Assembly: GCA_964525485.1 (NCBI GenBank) | Contig: CAZGHH010000004.1 | Location: forward strand, 1-55,165 | From: DAONBD01 sp964525485 | GTDB lineage: Bacteria; Patescibacteriota; Gracilibacteria; UBA1369; LOWO2-01-FULL-3 | Reading direction: 5' to 3' | Length of the DNA: 55,165 nucleotides | Part shown: positions 43,546 to 52,580 of the stretch, one piece after another | Layout of the letters: each line of letters begins with the position of its first letter | How positions within the stretch are numbered: the first letter of the stretch is position 1 | The notes under the pieces: generated by a model | Database searches by the model: none | What the model saw: the letters and a program-made list of their open reading frames with translations, nothing else | Told to the model about the DNA's origin: nothing | Made by a program: the position numbers and the translations under genes

Positions 43546-46095
43546 ATGGCAGACGAAAATACTCAAGTAGGACAAACTCAAGGGCAGGTTCAATCACAAA
43601 CTGGAAGTACGGTTGATCCTGTTAATCATGTTGACCCCACTGTTTCGACTACGGGTTCTGTGCAAGACGGGCAAGCCGTGAATCTTCGTGCAGAGAAGGC
43701 TGTTATCGATGAAAAGGGAGAAGTGGTTGCTACTACAAAAGAGTCAAAATTAGATTCTGACACACTCAAAGAAGTCGCAGGGAAGGTTGTACCAAGTCTT
43801 ACCGGGACAAATGTTCAAGATTTGACTCAAGGTTTAGCGAAAACTGCTACTCAAACCGCTACTCAAACCGCTACTCAAGCCGTAGATAAGATGACTGATG
43901 CGATAAAAGGACTCAGTCAAAAATTAAATACATCTGAAATAAAAGATCCTGTGGAGAGAATGAAACAGGGGATCTCGACAAATATGCCAAAGGTCAAAAA
44001 GACTGTTTTTGAAAATTTAAAAGGTGCTTTTGTGAAGGCTCAGGATGCTACAAAATCTACCGTTGAAAAAGTTGACCAAATGGAAAATTTAAAGAAAGAA
44101 ACAGGACAAAAAGTTGTGATAACTCAAGCTGAAAAACAAAAATATGTCGAAGCGGAAAAAATCTATCAAGACGGCTTGGCTTCGATCAAAGATTTGATTG
44201 CGCCGGCTTCGATGGAAATTAATTATGATACTGTTCGTTTGGACGGAATGTACGCGAGAAGTTTCTATGTATATGCTTATCCGAGATTTTTGAATACTAA
44301 TTGGCTTTCTCCGGTAATCAATTTCGATGTGACGATGGATATGTCCCAATTTATTTATCCGATAAATTCTGCGGACATTATGAATACATTGAAGAAAAAG
44401 GTTGCTCAAATGCGTTCATCTATGAGTATTGCGTCTGAGAAGGGGCAGGTGAGTGATCCGGGTCTAGAGACTGCGCTGGAAGATGCGGAGACTCTCCGAC
44501 GTGAGATTCAAAAAGGCACCGAGAAGTTTTTCCAGTTTGCGCTTTATTTCACTCTTTATAGTGATGACGACAAAAAATTGGAAAGAATTTCTAAACAATT
44601 AGAGAGTTTGTTGGCTGGTAAATTGGTCCTAACAAAGAGATGCCAAGTTCAATCCGAGCACGGATTCAATTCGACTGTTCCACAATGTCTCGACGAGCTC
44701 GATACGGTTCGTAATATGAATACGTCGCCGCTTTCTACAACATTCCCGTTTACTTCTTCGGATCTTACTTCGAACGAAGGTATTTTGTATGGAATTAACA
44801 GGCACAATGACTCGCTTATTATTTTTGATAGATTCAATTTGGAAAATGCGAACTCTGTAGTATTCGCGAAGTCTGGTGCCGGTAAATCTTATGCTGTGAA
44901 GCTGGAAGTTTTACGTATGATGATGCTTGGGACTGACGTTATTATTATCGATCCGGAGAACGAGTATGAATCTTTGTCTCAGACCGTTGGAGGAACTTAT
45001 TTGAAATTAAGTTTGAATAGCGATCGTAGAATTAACCCATTTGATCTGCCAAAACCAATCGAGGGAGATACTGTTCTTCCTGGAGATTTGGTGAGATCTG
45101 CGGTTATCAATCTACATGGACTTATGAAATTGATGCTTGGTGCGATGAACCCTGAAGAAGAGAGTTTATTGGATAAGGCATTAATTGATGTTTACGCATT
45201 AAAAGGTATCACGATGGAGGTCACAGATCCTTCTTCGTTTGAACCTCCTACGATGGAGGATTTGCATAACATCCTTTCATCTATGGAGGGCGCGCAAAGT
45301 TTGACGAAGAGGATCGAAAAATATACTTCAGGTTCATTCGCAGGAATTTTCAACAAGCCTACAAACATAGATATGAACTCAGGTTTGATGACGTTCTGTA
45401 TCAGAGACTTGGAGGATGAACTTCGACCTACTGCGATGTTTATCATCTTGAACTTTATATGGAACAAGGTTCGAAGTAAATTGAAGAAAAGAATGCTCGT
45501 GATCGATGAGGCCTGGACTATGATGCAGCACGAAGATAGTGCGAAATTCTTATATGGATTAGTTAAGAGGGCTCGTAAATATTATCTTGGTGTTACAACT
45601 ATCACTCAGGATGTGGAGGATTTCGTGAAGTCATCTTATGGTAAGCCGATTATTACAAACTCATCTTTGCAGCTGCTTTTGAAGCAAGCTCCTGCCGCGG
45701 TGGATGTTTTGGCCAGTTTGTTTAATTTAACAGATGGAGAAAGATATGTTTTGTTGAACAGCGATGTTGGTCAGGGCTTATTTTTCGCTGGTAATAGACA
45801 CGTTGCCATACAAATTATTGCTTCTTATTTGGAAGATCAAATAGTTACTACAAACCCTGAACAAATCTTGAAGAACAGAGCTGAAAATGTGGAGTTTGAA
45901 GTTACCGAGGAAGTTGAAGCGAATGCGGAAAAAAATTCAGAAAACGAGCCTCTTTCAGAGAAAGCTGAATCTGTACCTGCGGAAACTGAATCTCCCCAAA
46001 CTGAAACTGACTCAGAAAAAACTTCAGAATTCTCGGATTCCACCGACTCCATTGCATCTACTGAATCTACTGAATCCAGCCCCGATAAAACTTAA
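43546..46095 (+). CDS. VirB4/TraC-like type IV secretion ATPase
   Basis: This 849-aa protein resembles the VirB4 ATPase that energises conjugation and type IV secretion machines. The first ~200 residues are a Thr/Gln/Lys-rich low-complexity tail with a threefold TATQ repeat (about 102-113). A VirB4 N-terminal-like domain spans about 205-425. The P-loop ATPase has Walker A SGAGKS with K447 and S448, DPENEYESL after it, and Walker B VIDEAW with D654/E655. TTITQDVEDF follows. The last ~65 residues are Glu/Ser/Thr-rich. VirB4-like genes in CPR genomes are often found away from a full secretion cluster, and here only a GGDEF gene accompanies it. A role in DNA or protein transfer is plausible, not shown. 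Confidence 0.88.
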   Translation: MADENTQVGQTQGQVQSQTGSTVDPVNHVDPTVSTTGSVQDGQAVNLRAEKAVIDEKGEVVATTKESKLDSDTLKEVAGKVVPSLTGTNVQDLTQGLAKTATQTATQTATQAVDKMTDAIKGLSQKLNTSEIKDPVERMKQGISTNMPKVKKTVFENLKGAFVKAQDATKSTVEKVDQMENLKKETGQKVVITQAEKQKYVEAEKIYQDGLASIKDLIAPASMEINYDTVRLDGMYARSFYVYAYPRFLNTNWLSPVINFDVTMDMSQFIYPINSADIMNTLKKKVAQMRSSMSIASEKGQVSDPGLETALEDAETLRREIQKGTEKFFQFALYFTLYSDDDKKLERISKQLESLLAGKLVLTKRCQVQSEHGFNSTVPQCLDELDTVRNMNTSPLSTTFPFTSSDLTSNEGILYGINRHNDSLIIFDRFNLENANSVVFAKSGAGKSYAVKLEVLRMMMLGTDVIIIDPENEYESLSQTVGGTYLKLSLNSDRRINPFDLPKPIEGDTVLPGDLVRSAVINLHGLMKLMLGAMNPEEESLLDKALIDVYALKGITMEVTDPSSFEPPTMEDLHNILSSMEGAQSLTKRIEKYTSGSFAGIFNKPTNIDMNSGLMTFCIRDLEDELRPTAMFIILNFIWNKVRSKLKKRMLVIDEAWTMMQHEDSAKFLYGLVKRARKYYLGVTTITQDVEDFVKSSYGKPIITNSSLQLLLKQAPAAVDVLASLFNLTDGERYVLLNSDVGQGLFFAGNRHVAIQIIASYLEDQIVTTNPEQILKNRAENVEFEVTEEVEANAEKNSENEPLSEKAESVPAETESPQTETDSEKTSEFSDSTDSIASTESTESSPDKT

Positions 46096-46107
46096 AGTTC
46101 TATCGTC

Positions 46108-47871
46108 TTAAAACTCTCCTAAGGCTGTATTGAGTTGGGTGTCTTCGCTTCCTGTGTTTGTCACGATTTTGTCAGGCGCTATGCCTTTTTTGTTCACCTC
46201 ATTTCCGTTTGGAGTTGTCCATTTTGCGATAGTGAGTTTAAAAGCGGAGTTATCGTTGTAGTAGGATAATTCTTGTACCGTTCCTTTTCCAAAAGACTGT
46301 TCTCCTATGATTTTTGCTCTATTGTGGTCTTTTAAAGATCCTGCCAATATTTCTGAAGCGGATGCCGAGCCTTTGTTTATGAGTACAACGGTTTTAAATT
46401 CTGATAATAGTCCCATGCCTGTGGAATATTCTTTATCGATTCCTTCATACGTAGATTTGTAACTGACTTTTTTCCCTCTGTTATCTTCCAATACCGTAAC
46501 TATTTTATCTGTGTCAAAAAACACTCCATTCAGGTCGATTGCTATGTCCAAATATCCGCCAGGATTATTTCGCAGGTCCAAAATCACACCTTTGACATTG
46601 TTTTCTTGTGTTTGTTTGTTGTGGATTTGTTGGGCCGCCATTATGAACTCTTTTAATGTGTCTTCGCCAAATGTATATATATTGATGTTGGCGATGTATC
46701 CCGAACTTTTTGGAACATATGTTAATTCTACAGTTTTGTTAATTATGAATCCTCTGATTACGCTTACATCAAAAACTCTGTTTTCTCTTTGAATTGTTAA
46801 TGTAACCGTTGATCCTGATTTGCCTTTTATAAATTCAACGGCTTCGCTGAGCGTCAATCCCTCCGTGGAATTTCCATCGATTTTCAAAATTACATCTTTT
46901 GGTTTTATGCCGGCTTTTTCCGCAGGAGATTTCTTGAATGGACTGACTACCGTGATTTTCCCGTCTAACATTTCTACCGACATTCCTATACCTTCGTATT
47001 CTTTTCTTAATGAATTACTTACGGAATTTCCTTCCTTTGGTTTTGTGAATTCGGTGTAGTGATCTTGTAATGTCTCGATTGCTCCTTTGATTGCGCCGTA
47101 AACCATTTCATCATCATTGATTTCATCTTTGTAATAGTATTTGTCGTGAACGGTATTCCATATATCCATAAATACTTCGAATGCTTCCGAGTCTATCGGG
47201 TTGGATTGAGTGACATTGACGGTGATGTTTTGTTGTTTTTTCAAAGTTTTCCCTGTCGAGCTCTCATATTTATCTATTAAATAAAAATATCTCGCCAGTT
47301 CCGCTTTTGAAACCTGGCTTCCTATTCCAAATCCTCCCTGAGTATCTATTCCTATTTCATATGCTTTGAATGCGTATGGGGCAATATTTCCGTTTGGATC
47401 GAGATCCGAGAAGGGGAACGCGTTTTTATCGAAAAATTTGCTTGTTCCTATGCCTAAAGCGTCGAAAAGTTTTCGAACAATTTCTATCTTTGGCATTCTT
47501 CTGTAATCTTGAAATAAAAAGTTTGTTTCTGAAGGGTTTAGAATCTTTAAATCTACGGCAGTTTGTATATAAGGAGCGTACCATTCATAGCCATTCATAT
47601 CTGTAAATGGCAGATTTATATAGTCTGCCGTGGTGATTCCCGCGTATTCCAAAAGCATTGTATAAAAATCTACAGGAGTAACTTTGTCTTCGGGATTGAA
47701 TGTGTTGCCGGGAAATTTAGGTAATAAATTTTTATCTTCCAAATATTGAATTTCTTTATAGTTTTTTGTGGAAGAATCAACGTCCGAATATGCGAAAGCT
47801 GTTATTGTTTGTTGTGATATAAAAATTGCGACTAAAAAAGGTACAATTTTTATTGTATTTTTGATATTCAT
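46108..47871 (-). CDS. ctpA: S41 C-terminal processing protease with N-terminal SLH-like repeats
   Basis: This secreted serine protease (587 aa) trims the C-termini of envelope proteins. A signal peptide (about 1-27) is followed by SLH-like cell-wall-binding repeats (about 28-205, with EIQYLEDKNLLPKFPGNTF, PYIQTAVDLKILNPSE and KAYEIGIDTQGGFG). A helical linker comes next, then a PDZ domain (about 290-360, SPAEKAGIKPKDVILKIDG) and the S41 core. In the core, GSASASEILAGSLKDH carries the expected nucleophile S504 and GKGTVQEL carries K529. SLH modules would tether the protease to wall polymers. Its stop lies 12 bases from the convergent VirB4-like stop. Confidence 0.93.
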   Translation of the reverse strand: MNIKNTIKIVPFLVAIFISQQTITAFAYSDVDSSTKNYKEIQYLEDKNLLPKFPGNTFNPEDKVTPVDFYTMLLEYAGITTADYINLPFTDMNGYEWYAPYIQTAVDLKILNPSETNFLFQDYRRMPKIEIVRKLFDALGIGTSKFFDKNAFPFSDLDPNGNIAPYAFKAYEIGIDTQGGFGIGSQVSKAELARYFYLIDKYESSTGKTLKKQQNITVNVTQSNPIDSEAFEVFMDIWNTVHDKYYYKDEINDDEMVYGAIKGAIETLQDHYTEFTKPKEGNSVSNSLRKEYEGIGMSVEMLDGKITVVSPFKKSPAEKAGIKPKDVILKIDGNSTEGLTLSEAVEFIKGKSGSTVTLTIQRENRVFDVSVIRGFIINKTVELTYVPKSSGYIANINIYTFGEDTLKEFIMAAQQIHNKQTQENNVKGVILDLRNNPGGYLDIAIDLNGVFFDTDKIVTVLEDNRGKKVSYKSTYEGIDKEYSTGMGLLSEFKTVVLINKGSASASEILAGSLKDHNRAKIIGEQSFGKGTVQELSYYNDNSAFKLTIAKWTTPNGNEVNKKGIAPDKIVTNTGSEDTQLNTALGEF

Positions 47872-47932
47872 TGGCTTTTTTTAAAGATTAACGCGCATAC
47901 TATACTGCTTTTTTCTTAGGCCGTCCATTAAG

Positions 47933-47961
47933 TTGTTTAAACATGTAAAAAATGGTATAAT
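47933..47961 (+). promoter_or_regulatory. Promoter of the FecR-like membrane protein gene
   Basis: TTGTTT (47933-47938), a 17-base spacer and an extended -10 TGGTATAAT (TATAAT at 47956-47961) are present. The architecture is the same as the promoters at 18333 and 42524. Transcription would start near 47968, giving an 18-base leader. Confidence 0.7.
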
Positions 47962-47985
47962 GTACAGATATAAATATGTTTGGAA

Positions 47986-50316
47986 ATGGAAAAATATGAG
48001 CCAAAAAAAGACAGTTTTCAACACAAGAAGTTTTTAGTAAGAATGATTCTCGTGGCTATTCTGGCTGTGCTTGCTTTTGTAGCTACTTTTGCGTTGGAAA
48101 GTATTTCCGAACGTAAAACAATCACATCCGCCACAGAGTTTTCTTATCGCGGGGCCAGATTGAATCTGCCTTTTTATGCTTATTTAAATTCCGAAAATGG
48201 AAACGCTGAAGCGGTTTTGAAGCGTTTGCCTTACGAAGATGATGAATATATTTTTAATATGACCAATGGAAGGATTTTTGGTAATTTTACGAATTCTTCT
48301 TCTGATATTAATTTAGTTATTGCCGATAAAATCGTAATTATTCCTGAAAGTTCAATGTTTGAGGTTAATTACAATGAAAGCGATGGGACTGTTTATTTGG
48401 CGAATTTTGCAGGTAATACTTATATTGGATTTTTGCCGTCGAATGTGAAGATTTCGGAGTATGTGGATAAATACGATGGTGTACTTAATAATGTTTTGTT
48501 CGTGCCCGCCGGAATGAGGACCAAAGTTTATTTAAATCGTGCGGATGATAGATTGAAAACCGTACTTCCATCGAAGCTTGCAAAAGAATTCTCTTATGGA
48601 AAAATTCCTTATGACAGTGAAAAAGGCGTTGATCTTTTTGACAGAAAAAACTTTGAGGAGGCCGCGAAGTATAATGAAGTTTTAAAGACCTACCAACGAG
48701 ATAATTTTAAAATTTTGGCAGATCAAAATTATGGAGTTGTTTCCAAAACCTATGATCTTTTATCCAAAACTTTGACTGTTTTCACACAGAAAAAAAACGA
48801 TCAATATATAGCTAAACTTCAGGGGGTTTTGTACGACGCTTTGATTACGAATAATCCTCAAAATATAGATGATAAGTTGCTTGAGTTCAGAGTGTTGGCG
48901 GAAAATCTTGGTGATTATGGTGTGAGTAAGGAATATTATGTCGATTTTTTGAGAGATGCTGTCTCCGTATTATTGTGTTTTCAATCTTCTGATTCTGAAT
49001 ACAAAGTTCTGTCTTTTATTGTGGATGAGTTGAGAGCTGAGCTTGATTCTGTCGCGTTCTCGGATTTGATTTCTTCTACTGTTGTTAATGATATTTATTT
49101 TGGTCGAAATGTGGAATCTTCTTATCGTAGAGTTTATACAGGCGTTGAAAAACTTATCAATGGAGTTGACGATACGGTTAAATATAAAAAAGCTCTGACT
49201 TTTTATAACGAGTATTTCTATAATTTAATTTCTCGTTTTCCGGAACTTTATAAAATGGATTACTTGAGTATGAAGGCTAGTATTGAAAAGGCTTTGTTTG
49301 ACATGTATTACTCAGGTCAGTCTCGCGAAGAAATTAAACAAACTATTGTGAGTGAAAAAATTGCAATGTTAAAAATCCTACGCAATTTTTTCTTTAACGA
49401 AAAAATTGCTATAGATGATGCGAGAAAAGTAATGAGTTTCTTGGTGCAAAACATAAATGATTATATGCCTGCAAAAACATCTAAGAATGCCGTGATAGCA
49501 TTGTTTCAGAGCGAATTAAAAGATATCGGAAATTTCTGGGGATATATAAATAATGTTGAATATGCAAAATCAAGTTTGTATGGCACGACTCATGCCGAAA
49601 GATTTAAAGTTTATTTAACTGAAAAAAGTCAGGTTACAAGTATTCTGGATGTTCAAAGAGATATTTTGGGAACCGATGTAATCGTTGCTGAAACTCCTGA
49701 AGACGTACAAGCCGAAATAGAAAAAGTAATGGCTTCTTATGGTGCGAACTCAATTGTTGTTGAAAAGCCTGATGATGTTCAAAAAAGATATGTTAAAGTA
49801 TCTGCTTCATTGGGTGGCTACGAATTTAACGGAGAATATGATCGTGATTATGGCTATTTGAAAAATGTCTATGCTTATGGACAATTGATTTCAACTTCAA
49901 ATATTAAAGTTGATGCTTTGTCTTCACTTTTATCCAAAGCTCTTAGTGATGTTGTCGCTACCGTAGGCGTAGACATTAAAAAAGCTGTTCCCAGAGATGC
50001 TTCCAAGGATGCCGAGCTTATTGCTGAGACAAATGCTCAAAAAATTGCAAAAACTTTGATTGCCAAAAAAGTTATAGAGGCTGGATTTAACGCGACTATG
50101 GAAAATGTGGATATACTTGATCCGACTATTGCTCTTTATAGAATTAACGGAGTGAATCTGACCAGTTCTTCGAATATCAAAGTTTCGTTCGATTATTCCG
50201 CTAACGATTCTTTGGTCAAAAATGTTTATGTTCAGAATGGCAGTGAGGGGAAGTCACTTGCTGGTGATGTACCTCTCGAAACCTTAAAAGATGTGATTTT
50301 AAACGAAAATATTTGA
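47986..50316 (+). CDS. Large membrane-anchored protein with FecR-like domain, unknown function
   Basis: I start at the ATG 47986-47988 (776 aa); a TTG two codons earlier adds nothing. One TM helix (about residues 20-40, ILVAILAVLAFVATFAL) follows a Lys-rich cytosolic tail, so the rest is extracytoplasmic. Residues about 75-180 resemble a FecR-type beta domain: MTNGRIFGNF, KIVIIPESSMFEVNYNESDG and VLFVPAGMRTKVYLN. A long alpha-helical region (about 190-560) and a mixed C-terminal domain (about 580-776, with two related V-V-E-x-PD/ED-V-Q segments) have no family I recognise. It stands alone behind its own promoter, between ctpA and gyrB. FecR domains elsewhere transmit signals or bind envelope ligands; here the role is open. 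Confidence 0.82.
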   Translation: MEKYEPKKDSFQHKKFLVRMILVAILAVLAFVATFALESISERKTITSATEFSYRGARLNLPFYAYLNSENGNAEAVLKRLPYEDDEYIFNMTNGRIFGNFTNSSSDINLVIADKIVIIPESSMFEVNYNESDGTVYLANFAGNTYIGFLPSNVKISEYVDKYDGVLNNVLFVPAGMRTKVYLNRADDRLKTVLPSKLAKEFSYGKIPYDSEKGVDLFDRKNFEEAAKYNEVLKTYQRDNFKILADQNYGVVSKTYDLLSKTLTVFTQKKNDQYIAKLQGVLYDALITNNPQNIDDKLLEFRVLAENLGDYGVSKEYYVDFLRDAVSVLLCFQSSDSEYKVLSFIVDELRAELDSVAFSDLISSTVVNDIYFGRNVESSYRRVYTGVEKLINGVDDTVKYKKALTFYNEYFYNLISRFPELYKMDYLSMKASIEKALFDMYYSGQSREEIKQTIVSEKIAMLKILRNFFFNEKIAIDDARKVMSFLVQNINDYMPAKTSKNAVIALFQSELKDIGNFWGYINNVEYAKSSLYGTTHAERFKVYLTEKSQVTSILDVQRDILGTDVIVAETPEDVQAEIEKVMASYGANSIVVEKPDDVQKRYVKVSASLGGYEFNGEYDRDYGYLKNVYAYGQLISTSNIKVDALSSLLSKALSDVVATVGVDIKKAVPRDASKDAELIAETNAQKIAKTLIAKKVIEAGFNATMENVDILDPTIALYRINGVNLTSSSNIKVSFDYSANDSLVKNVYVQNGSEGKSLAGDVPLETLKDVILNENI

Positions 50317-50375
50317 TTTAAGCTAGTCGTTTGTGATAGATTCTTACGCGAATTTTGACGTAAAACTTTTTAAAT

Positions 50376-52280
50376 ATGGCTGACCAAAATAATTACGGAG
50401 CCGATCAGATTCAGGTCTTAGAAGGCCTTTCTGCGGTGCGAAAGAGACCTGGAATGTATATCGGGACTACAGATGTAGCTGGACTTCATCATTTGATTTG
50501 GGAGATAGTTGATAATGCGATAGATGAGGCTATGGCCGGTTTTTGTGACAAGATAGTTGTTGTTTTGCACAAGGATGGATCTTGTAGTGTTGAAGATAAT
50601 GGTCGTGGCATACCTGTTGATATTCATAAGAAAACAGGAAAATCCGCATTGGAAACAGTTCTTACCGTTTTGCATGCCGGAGGTAAATTCGGTGATGGTG
50701 GGGGATACAAGGTTTCCGGAGGTTTGCACGGAGTTGGTTCTTCCGTAGTGAATGCTTTGTCTGAGGAGTTGATAGCAGAGGTTTATAGAGATGGGAAAGT
50801 CTATCGTCAAAATTACGCTAAAGGTATTCCTAAAGATGAGATTGCTGTAGTTGGTGATACTGAAAAACGCGGCACAAAAATCACTTTTTATCCCGATCCC
50901 GAGATTTTTGAAAGTATTGTTTTTAATTTCCAGACCGTATTGAATAGATTGCGTCAACACGCTTATCTGACGAAGGGAGTTACGATTGAATTGATAGATG
51001 AACGAGATGGTGCAAAGGAGAGATTTTATTTTGAAGGAGGTATCAAGTCTTACGTAAGACATTTAAATAAAAATAAAGAAGTTTTCGGAGACATAGTTTA
51101 TGTGGCGAAAGATACTTCAGACGGATTGATAGAAATTTCTTTGCAATATAATAACTCTTTCCAAGAACAGATTTATTCGTTTGCGAATAACATTCATACC
51201 ACCGAGGGTGGTATGCATGTGACCGGTTTTAAATCCGCCTTAACGAGAACGATTAACTCTTATGCTAGAAAAGCTGAATTTTTGAAAGAGAAGGATGAGA
51301 ATTTGACCGCTGAAGATGTCCGCGAAGGTTTGACTGTTATTATTTCTGTTAAATTAAGCGATCCACAGTTTGAAGGACAAACTAAATCAAAGCTCGGGAA
51401 TGCTGAAATGAAGACTGCAGTCGAAGGAGTTTTCAATGAAGCTTTTCAGATGTATTTGGAGGAACATCCGAAGGATGCTCAAGCTATGTTCTCGAAATGT
51501 TATTTGGCCGCTCGCGCTCGCTTGGCCGCTCGCGCCGCTCGTGATACAGTCATCCGTAAAGGCGCCCTCGAAGGTATGACATTGCCCGGTAAACTGGCGG
51601 ACTGTTCAAGTCGTGACCCTATGGAATCTGAGATCTTCATCGTAGAGGGAGATTCCGCTGGAGGTTCTGCAAAACAGGGTAGAAATCGTGAAATTCAGGC
51701 TATCTTGCCACTTCGCGGTAAAATTTTGAATGTAGAGCAGGCGAGAATGGATAAGACTTTGGAGAATAATGAAATTAAGGCTTTGATCATAGCTATGGGC
51801 GTTGGTATCGGAGAGGCTTTTGATATTTCAAAATTGAGATATGGCAAAATAGTGATAATGACCGATGCCGATGTCGATGGAGCTCATATCAGGACTCTTT
51901 TACTTACTCTTTTCTACAGATACTTCAAGGAAGTGATCGAACAAGGTCACATTTATATCGCTCAACCACCTTTGTATAAGATCTGGCATGGACAAAAAGT
52001 TGAATATGTTTATTCAGATGAGCAAAAGGAGGAAGCTTTGAAAGGCTTCAATCCTGACGTGAAACCTTCGATCCAACGCTATAAAGGTCTTGGAGAAATG
52101 AATCCTGAACAACTTTGGGAGACGACAATGGATCCAAGTCGTAGAGCGATGTTGAGAGTTACAGTCGAAGACGCCGAGGCTGCTGATAAGGTTTTTGATA
52201 CTTTGATGGGCGCTGAAGTTCTTCCTCGCAAGAAATTCATTACTTCCCATGCGAAGAAGGTAAAGAATTTGGATATTTAA
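50376..52280 (+). CDS. gyrB: DNA gyrase subunit B
   Basis: GyrB supplies the ATPase and the metal-binding TOPRIM domain of gyrase. The GHKL ATP site is seen in EIVDNAIDEAMAGFC and DNGRGIPVD, followed by GGLHGVGSSVVNALS. The transducer domain is complete. The TOPRIM site has EGDSAGGSAKQGRNRE (E424) and TDADVDGAHI (D497, D499). The C-terminus ends with the usual RRKFI-like block (LPRKKFITSHAKKVKNLDI). Length 634 aa is normal. The duplicated Leu-Ala-Ala-Arg stretch (ARARLAARAARDTV) is at 51508-51542. No SD precedes the ATG. Confidence 0.97.
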   Translation: MADQNNYGADQIQVLEGLSAVRKRPGMYIGTTDVAGLHHLIWEIVDNAIDEAMAGFCDKIVVVLHKDGSCSVEDNGRGIPVDIHKKTGKSALETVLTVLHAGGKFGDGGGYKVSGGLHGVGSSVVNALSEELIAEVYRDGKVYRQNYAKGIPKDEIAVVGDTEKRGTKITFYPDPEIFESIVFNFQTVLNRLRQHAYLTKGVTIELIDERDGAKERFYFEGGIKSYVRHLNKNKEVFGDIVYVAKDTSDGLIEISLQYNNSFQEQIYSFANNIHTTEGGMHVTGFKSALTRTINSYARKAEFLKEKDENLTAEDVREGLTVIISVKLSDPQFEGQTKSKLGNAEMKTAVEGVFNEAFQMYLEEHPKDAQAMFSKCYLAARARLAARAARDTVIRKGALEGMTLPGKLADCSSRDPMESEIFIVEGDSAGGSAKQGRNREIQAILPLRGKILNVEQARMDKTLENNEIKALIIAMGVGIGEAFDISKLRYGKIVIMTDADVDGAHIRTLLLTLFYRYFKEVIEQGHIYIAQPPLYKIWHGQKVEYVYSDEQKEEALKGFNPDVKPSIQRYKGLGEMNPEQLWETTMDPSRRAMLRVTVEDAEAADKVFDTLMGAEVLPRKKFITSHAKKVKNLDI

Positions 52281-52308
52281 TTGACTTTGAGAGCTTTTCG
52301 GATAGAAT
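52281..52308 (+). promoter_or_regulatory. Promoter of rpsU
   Basis: TTGACT (52281-52286) begins on the base after the gyrB stop codon. A 16-base spacer leads to TAGAAT (52303-52308). Transcription would start near 52315, giving rpsU a leader of about 39 bases that contains a mini-ORF and an SD. Confidence 0.62.
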
Positions 52309-52330
52309 TGCTCCGTTAAAAATTTAACTT

Positions 52331-52357
52331 ATGAAAAAGGGGGTGGAAACAACATGA
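52331..52357 (+). other. Eight-codon upstream ORF coupled to rpsU
   Basis: ATG AAA AAG GGG GTG GAA ACA ACA TGA reads MKKGVETT and its stop overlaps the rpsU start as ATGA (52354-52357). The SD of rpsU lies inside it. Ribosomes translating the mini-ORF would uncover or reinitiate at rpsU. It may simply be a by-product of the SD sequence. Confidence 0.4.
52337..52344 (+). promoter_or_regulatory. Strong Shine-Dalgarno sequence of rpsU
   Basis: AAGGGGGT lies nine bases before the rpsU ATG and can pair over its whole length with the usual 16S tail, with one G-U pair. It is the only start in this window with a long, well-placed SD; the other starts I inspected have AT-rich leaders. Confidence 0.7.
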
Positions 52358-52560
52358 GAGTATACGTTACAAAAAGACCAAAGGAATCAGATGAGAGATT
52401 AATCGCTCGTTTCAACAAAGAAGTTCAAAAGAGCCGCAAGGTTCAACAGATTCGCGATACAAGATACAACCAAAAGCCAGCGAAAAAGAGAGTTGTGAAA
52501 AAAGCCGCAATCATGCGCGAGATGTACAGAGCAAAACGCGAAAAGAATAAGTTCTATTAA
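52354..52560 (+). CDS. rpsU: Ribosomal protein bS21
   Basis: bS21 is a small basic protein of the 30S platform that sits near the 3' end of 16S rRNA and the SD-antiSD helix. The 68-aa sequence starts MRVYVTKRPKESDERLIARF and continues with a basic helix (FNKEVQKSRKVQQIRDTR) and KKAAIMREMYRAKREKNKF, all typical. It has its own promoter and an unusually strong SD, unlike its neighbours. In Bacteroidota, where most genes lack SDs, rpsU also keeps one and is thought to be autoregulated by bS21 occupancy; a similar control here is inference. prmC follows 20 bases later. Confidence 0.94.
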   Translation: MRVYVTKRPKESDERLIARFNKEVQKSRKVQQIRDTRYNQKPAKKRVVKKAAIMREMYRAKREKNKFY

Positions 52561-52580
52561 AATTCTGTTAAAGAGTTTTT

